From NCBI GenBank assembly GCA_001543385.1, contig LPNH01000001.1, forward strand, positions 195,794-259,793: a stretch of 64,000 nucleotides of DNA. Reading direction: 5' to 3'. Position 1 is the stretch's first letter. Each line of letters starts with the position of its first letter. This DNA is from Candidatus Hemicellulosilyticus sp. P3. GTDB taxonomy: Bacteria; Bacteroidota; Bacteroidia; Bacteroidales; P3. Position numbers and translations under genes: made by a program. Shown here one piece after another: positions 25,017 to 35,003 of the stretch. The notes under the pieces were generated by a model, which saw only the letters and a program-made list of their open reading frames with translations, did no database searches and was not told the origin of the DNA.

Positions 25017-26897
25017 ATGAACGTCACGCGTACATTCGATCTTCTTGATCACCTTGTAGAGAACTATCCTCAAAAAACGGACATACTTTCCGAGAAAGTC
25101 AATGGCGAGTGGATCAAATACAGCTCCCACGATTATTACAAATACTCCCATTATCTTGCATACGGTTTTGCCGAGATGGGGCTGCAGCCGGGCGACAAGG
25201 TCATCACCATCTCCCCCAACTGCCCGGAGTGGAATTTTGTCGACATGGCTCTGGCTATGTCGGGTTTGATTCATGTCCCGGTCTACCCCACGCTCAGCGC
25301 CGACAACTATCACCACATCTTCACCCATAGCGAGGCTCGCCTTATATTGGTCAACAACGGCAAACTTTTGCGCACCATCCGTCCGGCACTTGACCGCATG
25401 GAGCAAAAACCCGAAATTTTTACACTCCTTTCCGTCGAGGGTGAACATCGTATGGTGGAGGTGCTCAAGGCCGGCATCGCCTCGCGTGAGAAGTGGCTCC
25501 CCGTCATCGAGCAGCGTAAGGCTGCCATCAAGCCCGACGACTGGATGACACTTATTTACACTTCGGGCACCACGGGCGATCCCAAGGGTGTGATGCTGAG
25601 CCACCGGAACCTTTGCTCCAACTTTCTGGCCCACGCGCAGGTCAACCCGATGACTTCCGACAGCAGGGTCATCAGCTTTCTGCCGCTCAACCACATGTAT
25701 GAGCGTTCCATGAACTACCATTTCCAGTATAAAGGTGTCAGCATCTATTATGCCGAAAATATGGGTTCCATCGTCCAGAACCTGGCTGAGATCCACGGCC
25801 ACGGTTTCTGCGCGGTTCCCCGTGTGCTGGAGATGGTATTCGACAAACTCTATGCTGCTGGCAAAGATTTGTCCGGTATCAAGAAACGCATCTATGACCG
25901 TGCCTTTAAACACGGCTACCGTTACGACTATACGCTTATCAAGAAAGTCTCGCTCGGCTATCAGCTCATGCAGCATGTCTATGACCGTCTTGTCTACCGG
26001 CATTGGCGCGAACGTTTCGGAGGAAACCGTCTCATCGTCATCACAGGCTCCTCCAGCATCCAGCCTCGTATGATACGGTTGTTTGCCGCTGCCGGCATCA
26101 ATATCTACGAGGGGTATGGACTCTCCGAGACATCGCCGGTGATCGCCGTCAATAACCCGGCCGACGGCTTTGTGCGTATCGGCACCGTGGGCCCCATCCT
26201 TAAAGGCGTCGAGGTGCGTTTTGCCGACGACGGCGAGATCCTTACCCGCGGTCCGCACGTTATGCTCGGCTACTACAAGGACCCCGATTACACCGCCCGT
26301 GTAATCGATTCCGACGGCTGGTTTCATACCGGCGATGTCGGCACCCTCGTCGCCGGACGCTACCTTAAAATCACCGACCGCAAGAAAGATATATTCAAGC
26401 TCTCCGCCGGCAAGTATATCGCCCCGCAGCTCATTGAAAACAAGCTTCGCGAGTCCGAATACATCGAGCAGGTCATGATAGTCGGCGAGAATGAGAAATT
26501 CGCCTCAGCCATCATCGTCCCCAATTTCAACACCCTCCACTACTGGGCGCTCAAATACAAGCTGCATTACCGCGACAACGCCCAGCTTATCCAGCTTCCC
26601 GAGGTGCACGACAAGTATCAGAAAGTCATAGAGGTCTTCAACAAAGACCTTGCCGCTCACGAACAAATCAAGCGTTTCCGTCTTGTTGTCGATGAGTGGA
26701 GCACCGCCACCGGCTTGCTTTCGCCCACACTCAAAATCAAGCGGGCGGTGCTTCTCGACAAATACCGTTCCCTCATCGCCGACATCTATGGCCATCAGGA
26801 ATCCACGATGGGTTCCATCTGGTCCGTCTTCCGCAACATCGAACTGCCCAACCTGGGCAAATGGTTGGGCCAGTCCGACAAAGTCGGAGAGGAATAG
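25017..26897 (+). CDS. Long-chain acyl-CoA synthetase (AMP-forming)
   Basis: A 626-residue adenylate-forming enzyme. The P-loop-like YTSGTTGDPKGVMLSH, the YGLSETSPVI motif, the GWFHTGDVG motif and DRKKDIFKLSAGKYIAPQ (hinge and C-terminal lobe) are all present. It activates fatty acids with ATP and CoA; the length and motifs fit the FadD15-like long-chain group typical of Bacteroidota. Single gene with its own promoter, convergent with uvrB. The 150 bases between the two genes contain no clear terminator. Confidence 0.93.
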   Translation: MNVTRTFDLLDHLVENYPQKTDILSEKVNGEWIKYSSHDYYKYSHYLAYGFAEMGLQPGDKVITISPNCPEWNFVDMALAMSGLIHVPVYPTLSADNYHHIFTHSEARLILVNNGKLLRTIRPALDRMEQKPEIFTLLSVEGEHRMVEVLKAGIASREKWLPVIEQRKAAIKPDDWMTLIYTSGTTGDPKGVMLSHRNLCSNFLAHAQVNPMTSDSRVISFLPLNHMYERSMNYHFQYKGVSIYYAENMGSIVQNLAEIHGHGFCAVPRVLEMVFDKLYAAGKDLSGIKKRIYDRAFKHGYRYDYTLIKKVSLGYQLMQHVYDRLVYRHWRERFGGNRLIVITGSSSIQPRMIRLFAAAGINIYEGYGLSETSPVIAVNNPADGFVRIGTVGPILKGVEVRFADDGEILTRGPHVMLGYYKDPDYTARVIDSDGWFHTGDVGTLVAGRYLKITDRKKDIFKLSAGKYIAPQLIENKLRESEYIEQVMIVGENEKFASAIIVPNFNTLHYWALKYKLHYRDNAQLIQLPEVHDKYQKVIEVFNKDLAAHEQIKRFRLVVDEWSTATGLLSPTLKIKRAVLLDKYRSLIADIYGHQESTMGSIWSVFRNIELPNLGKWLGQSDKVGEE

Positions 26898-27047
26898 AAC
26901 CTGACTATCCGACAACCTTGTCGCGACAGTCCATTTCAACTTGTTCCGGTTCCCGTCCGGCTATAGGCCGACAACGGATTGTTGTTTGCACCGCCGTCTC
27001 AGCCATTAGCTAAGAAAAAATATTCAGTTGGCGGCTTGCGTTGGCCT

Positions 27048-29126
27048 TTAGTCTCCCCGCGCGGTCTCCAGGGCGGCCTGCATGGCTTTTATCTCGTCAC
27101 GGTAGCCGGCGGCGGCCATGAAATCCATCTCTTTGGCGGCCAGCTGCATCTTACGTTGTGTGTCGCGAATGGCTTTGCGCAGCTGTGTTTTGGTGCGCGG
27201 GTCCGGCCGGACGGGTGTCCCGTCCGCGGTTTTTTCCGTGCTGTTTGCCTGCGCCACTGCGGAGCGATGTTGCTCCGGGGTCGATGTCTCATATTTGGCG
27301 GCTGTCTCGGCTGCCAGTTCAATGACAGACGTGGTGCCGATAATGGCTTCGGTGCTTTTTGTGATCTGGCGCGGAACGATGCCGTGTTCCATATTGTAGC
27401 GAATCTGCTTCTCCCGGTGCCGGTTGGTCTCGTCAATGGCACGTTGCATACTGCCGGTGATGCGGTCACCGTAAAGGATGGCTTTGCTATGCACGTTGCG
27501 GGCGGCACGGCCGATGGTCTGTATCAGTGCACGGTCACTGCGTAGAAACCCCTCTTTGTCAGCGTCGAGGATGGCCACCAGACTCACTTCCGGCAGATCC
27601 AGCCCTTCTCGCAGCAGGTTTACGCCTACCAACACGTCGAAGACACCCATGCGCAAGTCGCGCATAATCTCCACCCGTTCCAGTGTGTCGACATCGCTAT
27701 GAATATATTTGGTGCGGATGCCCAGATTGAGCAGATAGGTTGTCAGCTCTTCGGCCATACGCTTGGTCAGCGTTGTCACAAGCACCCGTTCTTTCTTGCC
27801 AACCGTCTGTTCAATTTCGTCCAGCAGGTCGTCTACTTGGTTCTCGGCAGGGCGGACTTCCACCACGGGGTCTAACAGCCCGGTGGGGCGTATCACCTGT
27901 TCCACAACGACTCCCTCGGCTTCCCCCAGCTCATAGTCGGCCGGAGTGGCGCTGATATAGATGGTTTGGTCTGTGAGTTGATAAAATTCATCGTAGGTCA
28001 ACGGCCGGTTGTCGAGCGCTGACGGCAGGCGGAATCCATAATCCACCAATGCTGTTTTGCGACTGCGGTCGCCGCCGTACATGGCGCGAATCTGGGGTAC
28101 GGTGACGTGGCTCTCGTCAACCACCAGCAGAAAGTCGTCGGGGAAATAGTCTAACAGGCAGAACGGACGGCTGCCGGCCTGCCGTCCGTCGAAATAGCGG
28201 GAATAGTTCTCGATGCCGCTGCAGTAGCCCAGTTCCTGAATCATCTCCACATCGTAGTTGACACGTTCCTCCAGCCGTTTGGCCTCCAGCGGCCTGCCTG
28301 CTTCTACAAAATAGTCACGTCTTTCAAACATGTCCAGCTGTATCTGATGCAGCGCTTCGGCCATACTTTCCTTGTTGGTCAGGAAGTTACTGGCCGGATA
28401 TATGACCGCTTCGTCGAAACGCTCCAGTCTTTGTCCGCTGACAGGGTCGAAACTTTCAATACTTTCCACCTCGTCATCCCAAAAATTGATGCGGTAGCAG
28501 AAGTCGGCGAACGAAGGGAAAATGTCAATTGTTTCACCCTTTACGCGGAAATGTCCGTTTGTGAATTCAATCTCGTTGCGGACATACTGTGCATCAAGCA
28601 GACGCATCAGCAACTGGTCACGTTGCAACCGCTCCCCGCATTTCAGGTGGATAGTGCCGCGTTTGAATTCGTCGGGGTTGCCGATACCGTAGATACAGCT
28701 CACCGAGCACACCACGATGACATCCCGCCGGCCGCTCAGCAGTGCCGAACTGGCACGAAGCCGCAGCTTGTCCAGCTCGTCGTTGATGTCCAGATCCTTC
28801 TCGATATAGGTGTTGGTGGACGGGATGTATGCTTCAGGCTGATAATAGTCGTAGTAGCTGACAAAATATTCGACGGCGTTTTCGGGGAAAAATTGCTTGA
28901 ATTCGCCGTAGAGCTGTGCAGCCAGAGTCTTGTTGTGGCTCATTACAAGTGTCGGGCGGTTCAACCGGGCGATGACGTTGGCTACCGTGAATGTCTTGCC
29001 GCTACCGGTCACACCCATCAGCACCTGCGCCCGTTGTCCGGCCTCGATGCCTTCCACCAGCTGGCGGATGGCATCGGGTTGGTCGCCCATGGGCGCAAAG
29101 TCAGAATGTAGTTCGAAATGATTCAA
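27048..29126 (-). CDS. uvrB: Excinuclease ABC subunit B
   Basis: A 692-residue UvrB. Walker [14 protein letters not shown], the beta-hairpin region [30 protein letters not shown], the C-terminal helicase motifs ([23 protein letters not shown]) and a final UVR domain for UvrC contact ([23 protein letters not shown]) are visible. It verifies damage loaded by UvrA and positions UvrC. No ATG fits the N-terminus: the family start MN-x-FEL is met by a TTG at 29126, eleven bases after the upstream stop, so a TTG start is chosen. Last gene of the ansA-porT-oxidoreductase-uvrB operon. Confidence 0.95.
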   Translation of the reverse strand: MNHFELHSDFAPMGDQPDAIRQLVEGIEAGQRAQVLMGVTGSGKTFTVANVIARLNRPTLVMSHNKTLAAQLYGEFKQFFPENAVEYFVSYYDYYQPEAYIPSTNTYIEKDLDINDELDKLRLRASSALLSGRRDVIVVCSVSCIYGIGNPDEFKRGTIHLKCGERLQRDQLLMRLLDAQYVRNEIEFTNGHFRVKGETIDIFPSFADFCYRINFWDDEVESIESFDPVSGQRLERFDEAVIYPASNFLTNKESMAEALHQIQLDMFERRDYFVEAGRPLEAKRLEERVNYDVEMIQELGYCSGIENYSRYFDGRQAGSRPFCLLDYFPDDFLLVVDESHVTVPQIRAMYGGDRSRKTALVDYGFRLPSALDNRPLTYDEFYQLTDQTIYISATPADYELGEAEGVVVEQVIRPTGLLDPVVEVRPAENQVDDLLDEIEQTVGKKERVLVTTLTKRMAEELTTYLLNLGIRTKYIHSDVDTLERVEIMRDLRMGVFDVLVGVNLLREGLDLPEVSLVAILDADKEGFLRSDRALIQTIGRAARNVHSKAILYGDRITGSMQRAIDETNRHREKQIRYNMEHGIVPRQITKSTEAIIGTTSVIELAAETAAKYETSTPEQHRSAVAQANSTEKTADGTPVRPDPRTKTQLRKAIRDTQRKMQLAAKEMDFMAAAGYRDEIKAMQAALETARGD

Positions 29127-29137
29127 AGGGCAAGGTA

Positions 29138-30724
29138 TTATTGCTTGACAACTGTTTCCGAATACTCTCGGGCGAGTGCTTCCATGCACCGTATGCCGTC
29201 TAATGCCGACGACACGATGCCGCCTGCGTAGCCGGCGCCTTCGCCGCAAGGGTAGAGCCCTTTCAACTGGGGGTGCTGCAATGATGTGGTGTCTCGCGGG
29301 ATGCGTACAGGCGACGAGGTGCGGCTTTCAACAGCCAGTACGTGAGCTTGCTCCGTCAAGAACCCCCGCATCTTGCGTTCAAAAATGCGGAACCCATCTT
29401 GCAATGCCGTTGTCACAAATGGCGGAAGCAATTCGTGAACGGCGCAACTGGCGGTGGGTCCCATATAGTTGTTGCGGCCCAGGCTGCTGCTGACGTGTCC
29501 GCTGCAGAAGTCGGTGAGCCGCTGCATCGGGGCTTGGTAGCAGCCGCCGGCCACCGCGTAGGCACGGCGTTCCACTTCTTGCTGGAAGTGCAACAGGGCC
29601 AGCGCACCGTAGCGTTGATAACCAGGTATGTCGGTGGGCGCGACAGTGACGGCAATGCCGCTATTGGCAAAGTCTGAGTTGCGGCTGGAGTTGCTCATGC
29701 CGTTCACCACCTGTTCGCCTTCGCCGGTGGCAGCCGGCACAATGACTCCGCCCGGGCACATACAGAATGAGAACACGCCGTGTCCACCTGCCTGGGCTGT
29801 TAAACTGTAGGTTGCAGGCGGCAGATGGCGCATGGCTTTGTCGTAGTGGCTGCCGTCTATATGATACTGTATGGTGTTGATGAGATGTTGCGGGTGCTCC
29901 ACCCGTACCCCTATGGCGAAAGGCTTGGCCTCAAGCAGCCAACCTCGAGTGTCGAAGAGTGAATAGATATCGCGTGCCGAGTGTCCGGTGGCCAGTACCA
30001 CGCCCACACCTTCGTAGCTGTCGCCGTTGGCGCAGCGCACGCCTTGTACACGTCCGTTGCGTATCACCAAGTCGGTTACCCGGCAGCCAAAGCGATAGCA
30101 GCCTCCATAGGTCTCGACGGTCTGCCGCATCCGGCTTACAATCCCGCTCAACTTGTCGGTGCCGATATGGGCGTGTGCGTCAATGAGTATGCCGGCGTCA
30201 GCCCCATGCTCCACAAAGCGTTGTAGCACCGCGCCGACGTCGCCGCGCTTCGTGCTGCGGGTATAAAGCTTTCCGTCGCTGTATGTGCCGGCTCCTCCTT
30301 CGCCGAAACACCAGTTGCTGTCGGTGTTGAGTTCGCGCTCCCGTGTCAGTCGCACAATGTCGTGCTTACGTTCCTCGACGCTTTTGCCTCGTTCCACAAT
30401 GACCGGACGCAACCCCAACTGCAACGCACGCAATGCGGCGAAGAGGCCGGCCGGCCCTGCGCCTGCTATAATGACAGGCGGCGCTTGGCTGCAGTCGCGG
30501 TAGTGTCCGTCGAAGTCGGGTGCCGGAACGGTCTCGTCCGGCCTGTACACCGCCACCGTGGCGTGGTAGCACACCTGTCGCCGTCGCGAGTCGAGGCTGC
30601 GACGCACCACCGCGATGTGACCTATGGCATTGTCAGCGGTCCCCAACTGTTTGGCCACAGCCTGCCGCATCAGCCCTTTGTCGTCATACTGTTCGGGCGT
30701 AAGTGTTATGTCAATCTGCTGCAT
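29138..30724 (-). CDS. FAD-dependent oxidoreductase (COG2509-like)
   Basis: A 528-residue flavoprotein with dinucleotide-binding [20 protein letters not shown] and an acidic end [13 protein letters not shown], the [16 protein letters not shown] motif, the [10 protein letters not shown] strand, and a C-terminal FAD contact in [26 protein letters not shown]. This set matches the uncharacterised NAD(FAD)-utilising dehydrogenase group common in Bacteroidota. The physiological substrate is unknown. An N-terminal domain (1-80) precedes the FAD fold. Spaced 16 bases from porT and 11 from uvrB. Confidence 0.88.
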   Translation of the reverse strand: MQQIDITLTPEQYDDKGLMRQAVAKQLGTADNAIGHIAVVRRSLDSRRRQVCYHATVAVYRPDETVPAPDFDGHYRDCSQAPPVIIAGAGPAGLFAALRALQLGLRPVIVERGKSVEERKHDIVRLTRERELNTDSNWCFGEGGAGTYSDGKLYTRSTKRGDVGAVLQRFVEHGADAGILIDAHAHIGTDKLSGIVSRMRQTVETYGGCYRFGCRVTDLVIRNGRVQGVRCANGDSYEGVGVVLATGHSARDIYSLFDTRGWLLEAKPFAIGVRVEHPQHLINTIQYHIDGSHYDKAMRHLPPATYSLTAQAGGHGVFSFCMCPGGVIVPAATGEGEQVVNGMSNSSRNSDFANSGIAVTVAPTDIPGYQRYGALALLHFQQEVERRAYAVAGGCYQAPMQRLTDFCSGHVSSSLGRNNYMGPTASCAVHELLPPFVTTALQDGFRIFERKMRGFLTEQAHVLAVESRTSSPVRIPRDTTSLQHPQLKGLYPCGEGAGYAGGIVSSALDGIRCMEALAREYSETVVKQ

Positions 30725-30740
30725 ATAAAAGCCGGAGTGA

Positions 30741-31460
30741 TTATCCCTCGAAAGTGAAGCTGATCATCAATGTGCGCGAATGCATGCCGTCGATAGATCG
30801 CGTGTACAGTTCGTTGTCCAAAATATGCAGGTCGTTGATGCCGAATGCCATTTTCAGTTCCACTGCGAACTTGACGTAGCGCAGGAAAAAATCAGCCCCC
30901 ACTCCCACTGTGTACCGAAACTCATTGGAATTAAGGCGGATGATAGATTCGTCGTTGTTGTTCTTGTTTTTTCTCAGCGAGGAAAAGTCAAAACTGTAGC
31001 TGCCGCCTCCTGTCAGGTAAGGACGGAAGTTGTTCCATCGCCAGGCGCGGAATTTGATCTCCAGCGGCAAGTCGCCGTAGACAGACTCCACCGAACGGTG
31101 CCGTTCCAGCAAAGGGTGCGCCGCCATATAGCCCGGCTCCCAGTTGTAATAGATGTCTCTGTCAATAAGCGTTATTCCCGGTAATGCACGCAAGTTGAAG
31201 TAGCGGCCTACCCGCAGGTCTCCGACTACGGCGATATGGAATCCTTCGGAATAATACGACGCGGTGCCTTGCACCGCTGTCCGTATATCGTCGTCCCGGG
31301 TGAATTCCAAGTCAAACTTGGACCGGCTCAGCCCCACCCGGATGCCGTAATGCAGCAACTTGTCGTCAAACGACATCAAATTGCCTATCTGGCTCCATGC
31401 CGTTGAGCCTATCCCTGCGAGGGCTGTCAGTGCCGTTATGACAATACGCAGTCGGTGCAT
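30741..31460 (-). CDS. porT: PorT-like outer-membrane beta-barrel protein
   Basis: A 239-residue protein with a signal peptide (MHRLRIVITALTALAGIGSTAWSQ) followed by alternating amphipathic strands typical of an eight-stranded barrel: HYGIRVGLSRSKFDLEF, FNLRALPGITLIDRDIYY, LPLEIKFRAW, FRPYLTGGGSYSFDF, VGVGADFFLRYVKFAVELKMAFG. The ending of a strand with FTFEG fits insertion by the BAM complex. This matches the PorT family of the type IX secretion system, consistent with the secreted C10 protease at 18 kb. A generic OmpW/PorT-like barrel remains possible. Confidence 0.75.
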   Translation of the reverse strand: MHRLRIVITALTALAGIGSTAWSQIGNLMSFDDKLLHYGIRVGLSRSKFDLEFTRDDDIRTAVQGTASYYSEGFHIAVVGDLRVGRYFNLRALPGITLIDRDIYYNWEPGYMAAHPLLERHRSVESVYGDLPLEIKFRAWRWNNFRPYLTGGGSYSFDFSSLRKNKNNNDESIIRLNSNEFRYTVGVGADFFLRYVKFAVELKMAFGINDLHILDNELYTRSIDGMHSRTLMISFTFEG

Positions 31461-31481
31461 GATTGTTTCGGTTGTCGGGTG

Positions 31482-32507
31482 TCAATCTCCGGCGAGGCCG
31501 TTGAGTTCTCCGCGAATACTTTCCTCCAGTCGTTTGTTTACGTGTGCTTTGTTATCCGGGTAAGCTCCCAGCAAGTACATCATCTTGGTGATGGCGGCCT
31601 CCATCGTGATGTCGTGCCCGCTCACCACCCCGATGCGGTCCATTTCGCAACTGGCGGCATACTGGCGCATCTTCACCGCTCCGGCTTTGCATTGGGTCAC
31701 ATTCATCACCAATATCCCGCGTGCGATAGCGGCCTCCAGTGCGTCGATAAACCATGTTTCGGTAGGCGCGTTGCCCGATCCGTAGGTCTCTATGACCACC
31801 CCCTGCAGGTCGGGGGCGCTCAGCAGCGCCTGCACCACCTCCCGGGTGATGCCGGGGAAGAGTTTCAGCACCGCCACGCGGGTGTCGAACACTTTTCGCA
31901 CCCGCAGGGGTTCCGTGGGCATCGGCAGAAACAGATGCTCTTTATAGATGATGTCAATGCCGGCCTTTGCCAGCGACGGGTAATTGTAGCTTTTGAATGC
32001 ATCGAAATTCTCGGCACTCACCTTTGTGCTTCGGTTGCCGCGGTAGAGGTGGCTCTCGAAAAAAATACACACCTCAGGGATGCGTACCCGCTTGCTGGCG
32101 GCTATCTCCAGCGCACAGATAATGTTTTCCCTGCCGTCGCTGCGCAGCATCCCCAGCGGCAGCTGGCTCCCGGTCAGGACAATGGGTTTTGTCAGGTTTT
32201 TAAACATGAAGCTGATGGCCGATGCGGTGTAGGCCATTGTATCGGTGCCGTGCAAAACCACAAAACCGTCGTAGCGGTTGTATTCGCGCTCGATGATGTC
32301 GGCGATGTCGGCCCAGAATGCAGGCGTCATGTTTGACGAGTCAATAATATTTTGCAGTTGGCATGAGTCGATGTCGTAGCTGCAGTGTTTCAGTTGGGGG
32401 ACGGCGTCGTAGATACGTTCCATGGCGAATGGGTGCAGCGAGCCATTTTCGTCCTGCACCATGCCGATGGTACCGCCCGTATAGATAATGAGGACTTTGT
32501 TGAGCAT
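31482..32507 (-). CDS. ansA: Type I L-asparaginase
   Basis: A 341-residue asparaginase with catalytic threonine in IIYTGGTIGM (near residue 13) and the second active-site segment VLHGTDTMAYTASAISFM. It hydrolyses asparagine to aspartate and ammonia. No signal peptide, so it is cytoplasmic (type I) rather than the periplasmic high-affinity type II. First gene of the operon leading to uvrB. The 34 bases upstream adjoin a long hairpin. Confidence 0.94.
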   Translation of the reverse strand: MLNKVLIIYTGGTIGMVQDENGSLHPFAMERIYDAVPQLKHCSYDIDSCQLQNIIDSSNMTPAFWADIADIIEREYNRYDGFVVLHGTDTMAYTASAISFMFKNLTKPIVLTGSQLPLGMLRSDGRENIICALEIAASKRVRIPEVCIFFESHLYRGNRSTKVSAENFDAFKSYNYPSLAKAGIDIIYKEHLFLPMPTEPLRVRKVFDTRVAVLKLFPGITREVVQALLSAPDLQGVVIETYGSGNAPTETWFIDALEAAIARGILVMNVTQCKAGAVKMRQYAASCEMDRIGVVSGHDITMEAAITKMMYLLGAYPDNKAHVNKRLEESIRGELNGLAGD

Positions 32508-32542
32508 GAATAGAAAACGTTATAACCGTTCTTTTATTGTAA

Positions 32543-32584
32543 CAGGCAGGGCGCAATTTTTCATCGAAAACTGCGCCCTGCCTG
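32543..32584 (-). terminator. Long perfect hairpin between tRNA-Gln and ansA
   Basis: CAGGCAGGGCGCA (32543-32555) and TGCGCCCTGCCTG (32572-32584) are perfect inverted repeats; the 16-base loop can pair further (TTTTC/GAAAA). It is probably the terminator of the minus-strand tRNA-Gln, although only a short T-poor tail follows. It could also be an element upstream of ansA. Confidence 0.6.
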
Positions 32585-32589
32585 CTTTG

Positions 32590-32660
32590 TTGTCCAACCA
32601 GGATTCGAACCTAGACTGACAGAACCAAAATCTGGAGTGCTACCATTACACCATTGGACA
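32590..32660 (-). tRNA. tRNA-Gln (TTG)
   Basis: Acceptor TGTCCAA pairs with TTGGACA; anticodon loop TTTTGGT gives TTG; T loop TTCGAAT. The outermost anticodon-stem pair is mismatched. No encoded CCA. Confidence 0.93.
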
Positions 32661-32781
32661 GCGTCCGCCGTTTCTTTACAACATCATGATGATGTATCCG
32701 GCGAAAACCGCTGCAAAGGTACAATTATTTTTTGAATCCGAACCGCAATCCGAGAAATATGTTTTGTTCAAATTTTTTTCT

Positions 32782-32789
32782 TACCTTTG
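32782..32789 (+). promoter_or_regulatory. Promoter box of rfbA
   Basis: TACCTTTG with a TTTG at 32763-32766, 15 bases upstream of it, slightly shorter than usual spacing. The 5' untranslated region would be about 60 bases. Confidence 0.6.
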
Positions 32790-32854
32790 CTATGTAATGT
32801 TGTAGAAAGATATATTTCCATATATTATATTATTTTACTGAATATCATTGTTAT

Positions 32855-33769
32855 ATGAAAGGAATAGTTCTTGCGGGCGGCTCCGGCACTCGTCTCTACC
32901 CCGTTACCAAGGGTGTCAGCAAGCAGCTGTTGCCCATATATGACAAGCCTATGGTCTACTATCCCGTCAGTGCGCTGTTGCTGGCAGGCATACGCGACAT
33001 ACTCATCATTTCGACTCCGTACGATTTGCCTGGTTTTAAACGTCTTTTGGGCGACGGCAGCGACTATGGCGTCCATTTCGAATACGCCGAGCAGCCTTCT
33101 CCCGACGGTCTGGCACAGGCGTTCCTTATCGGTGAGAAGTTCATCGGCGACGACAGTGTCTGTCTTGTGCTGGGCGACAATATCTTCCACGGAAGCGGCT
33201 TCACACAGTTGCTTCGCAATGCGGTCAGGGCGGCGGAGGAGGAGCATAAAGCCACTGTCTTCGGCTATTGGGTAAGCGACCCCGAGCGCTATGGCGTAGC
33301 CGAGTTTGACCGTCAGGGTAACTGTCTCAGCATTGAGGAAAAGCCGCAACATCCCAAAAGCAACTACGCCGTGGTGGGACTCTATTTCTATCCCAACAAG
33401 GTGGTTGATGTCGCTAAAAACATCAAACCCAGCGCACGGGGTGAGTTGGAAATCACCACCGTCAACCAGCGTTTTCTGGAAGACGGTGAGTTGAAAGTCC
33501 AGGTTTTCGGACGTGGTTTTGCCTGGCTCGACACCGGCACCCACGACTCGTTGAGCGAAGCCAGCACCTTTGTCGAGGTGATTGAAAAACGCCAGGGCTT
33601 GAAGATAGCCTGTCTTGAAGGCATCGCCTACCGCAACGGCTGGATCGGCGAGGAGCGTATGCGCGAGATTGCGCAACCTATGCTCAAAAACCAGTATGGA
33701 CAGTATCTCTTGCGCCTCATCGACGAGATGAAAGAGGAGGTCACCTCCGAAACATTCAGCAAACGTTGA
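32855..33769 (+). CDS. rfbA: Glucose-1-phosphate thymidylyltransferase
   Basis: A 304-residue nucleotidyltransferase with the N-terminal [26 protein letters not shown] motif, the [10 protein letters not shown] strand with the metal-binding aspartate, [19 protein letters not shown], and the terminal [11 protein letters not shown]. It makes dTDP-glucose, the first step of dTDP-L-rhamnose and related sugar synthesis for surface polysaccharide. Paired with rfbB 56 bases downstream; rfbC and rfbD are not in the window. Confidence 0.95.
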   Translation: MKGIVLAGGSGTRLYPVTKGVSKQLLPIYDKPMVYYPVSALLLAGIRDILIISTPYDLPGFKRLLGDGSDYGVHFEYAEQPSPDGLAQAFLIGEKFIGDDSVCLVLGDNIFHGSGFTQLLRNAVRAAEEEHKATVFGYWVSDPERYGVAEFDRQGNCLSIEEKPQHPKSNYAVVGLYFYPNKVVDVAKNIKPSARGELEITTVNQRFLEDGELKVQVFGRGFAWLDTGTHDSLSEASTFVEVIEKRQGLKIACLEGIAYRNGWIGEERMREIAQPMLKNQYGQYLLRLIDEMKEEVTSETFSKR

Positions 33770-33825
33770 CCGCAAAAACCAAACTTCCCGTCAAGCACGT
33801 CATTTTATCCTTTAACCATTCTTGT

Positions 33826-34962
33826 ATGTCACGTAACATCGTTATCACCGGGGGGGCAGGCTTCATTGGCAGCCATGTCGTCAGATTGTTTGTCAACAGT
33901 CATCCTGACTACCGTATCATCAACGTCGACAAGCTGACCTATGCCGGCAACTTGGCCAATTTGAAAGATATAGAGACCAAACCGAATTACAAATTTGTCC
34001 GTTTGGATATCTGCGATTTCGATGCTGTCTGTAAGCTGATGCAGTCTGAGCGCGTCGACGGAATCATCCACCTTGCCGCCGAGAGCCATGTGGACCGCAG
34101 CATCAAAGACCCGTTCACATTCGCCCAGACCAACGTCATGGGCACCCTCAGCCTGCTGCAAGCCGCTAAACTCTATTGGGAAAGCCTGCCGGAAAAGTAC
34201 GAAGGCAAGCGTTTCTACCACATCTCCACCGACGAGGTCTACGGTGCGCTCGAACTGACCCATCCGGACGGAATCCAGCCACCTTTCACCACCAAGGCTT
34301 CCAGCGGCAATCACCACATGGCCTACGGTGAGAGGTTCTTCACCGAAGAGCTTAAATACCAGCCCCACAGCCCTTACAGCGCCTCCAAAGCCTCGAGCGA
34401 CCACTTTGTGCGTGCATTCCACGACACCTATGGCATGCCCACCATTGTCACCAACTGTTCCAATAACTACGGCCCCTATCAGTTCCCCGAGAAGCTGATA
34501 CCGCTCTTCATCAACAACATCCGTCACCGCAAACCGCTGCCTGTCTACGGCAAAGGCGAGAACGTGCGAGACTGGCTCTATGTCGAGGACCATGCACGTG
34601 CCATTGATCTCATCTTCCATCGCGGAAAAACTGCCGAGACCTATAATATAGGCGGGTTCAACGAATGGAAAAATATTGACATCGTCAAAGTTCTCATTGA
34701 CACTGTGGATTGTATGCTGGGACGCCCCGAGGGTGCCGATCGGGATCTCATCACCTACGTCACTGACCGTGCCGGCCACGACATGCGTTACGCCATCGAC
34801 AGCACCAAGCTGCAACGCGAGTTGGGCTGGGAACCCAGCCTGCAGTTTGAAGAGGGCATCGAGAAAACCGTCCGCTGGTATCTCGACAACCAGGACTGGA
34901 TGGACAATGTCACCAGCGGCGACTATATGAGGTATTACGAAGACATGTACGCCAATCGCTAA
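33826..34962 (+). CDS. rfbB: dTDP-glucose 4,6-dehydratase
   Basis: A 378-residue short-chain dehydrogenase/reductase. It has NAD-binding GGAGFIGSHV, the HLAAESHVDRSI strand, the catalytic STDEVYG with following YSASKASSDH (YxxxK), and NCSNNYGPYQFPEKLIPL. It converts dTDP-glucose to the 4-keto-6-deoxy sugar. The frame begins earlier at 33766, but the ATG at 33826 gives the family start MSRNIVITGG. An insertion around residues 120-180 (LELTHPDGIQPPF region) is longer than in enterobacterial RmlB and typical of Bacteroidota. Confidence 0.95.
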   Translation: MSRNIVITGGAGFIGSHVVRLFVNSHPDYRIINVDKLTYAGNLANLKDIETKPNYKFVRLDICDFDAVCKLMQSERVDGIIHLAAESHVDRSIKDPFTFAQTNVMGTLSLLQAAKLYWESLPEKYEGKRFYHISTDEVYGALELTHPDGIQPPFTTKASSGNHHMAYGERFFTEELKYQPHSPYSASKASSDHFVRAFHDTYGMPTIVTNCSNNYGPYQFPEKLIPLFINNIRHRKPLPVYGKGENVRDWLYVEDHARAIDLIFHRGKTAETYNIGGFNEWKNIDIVKVLIDTVDCMLGRPEGADRDLITYVTDRAGHDMRYAIDSTKLQRELGWEPSLQFEEGIEKTVRWYLDNQDWMDNVTSGDYMRYYEDMYANR

Positions 34963-35003
34963 TCAATAATATTTCTTTCTAATATTCAATAGTTTCAGCA
35001 TTC

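Noticed and set aside
26898-27047. Possible gene or regulatory RNA between the acyl-CoA ligase and uvrB
   Set aside because: No start-to-stop frame with protein-like content and no strong hairpin or promoter could be supported.
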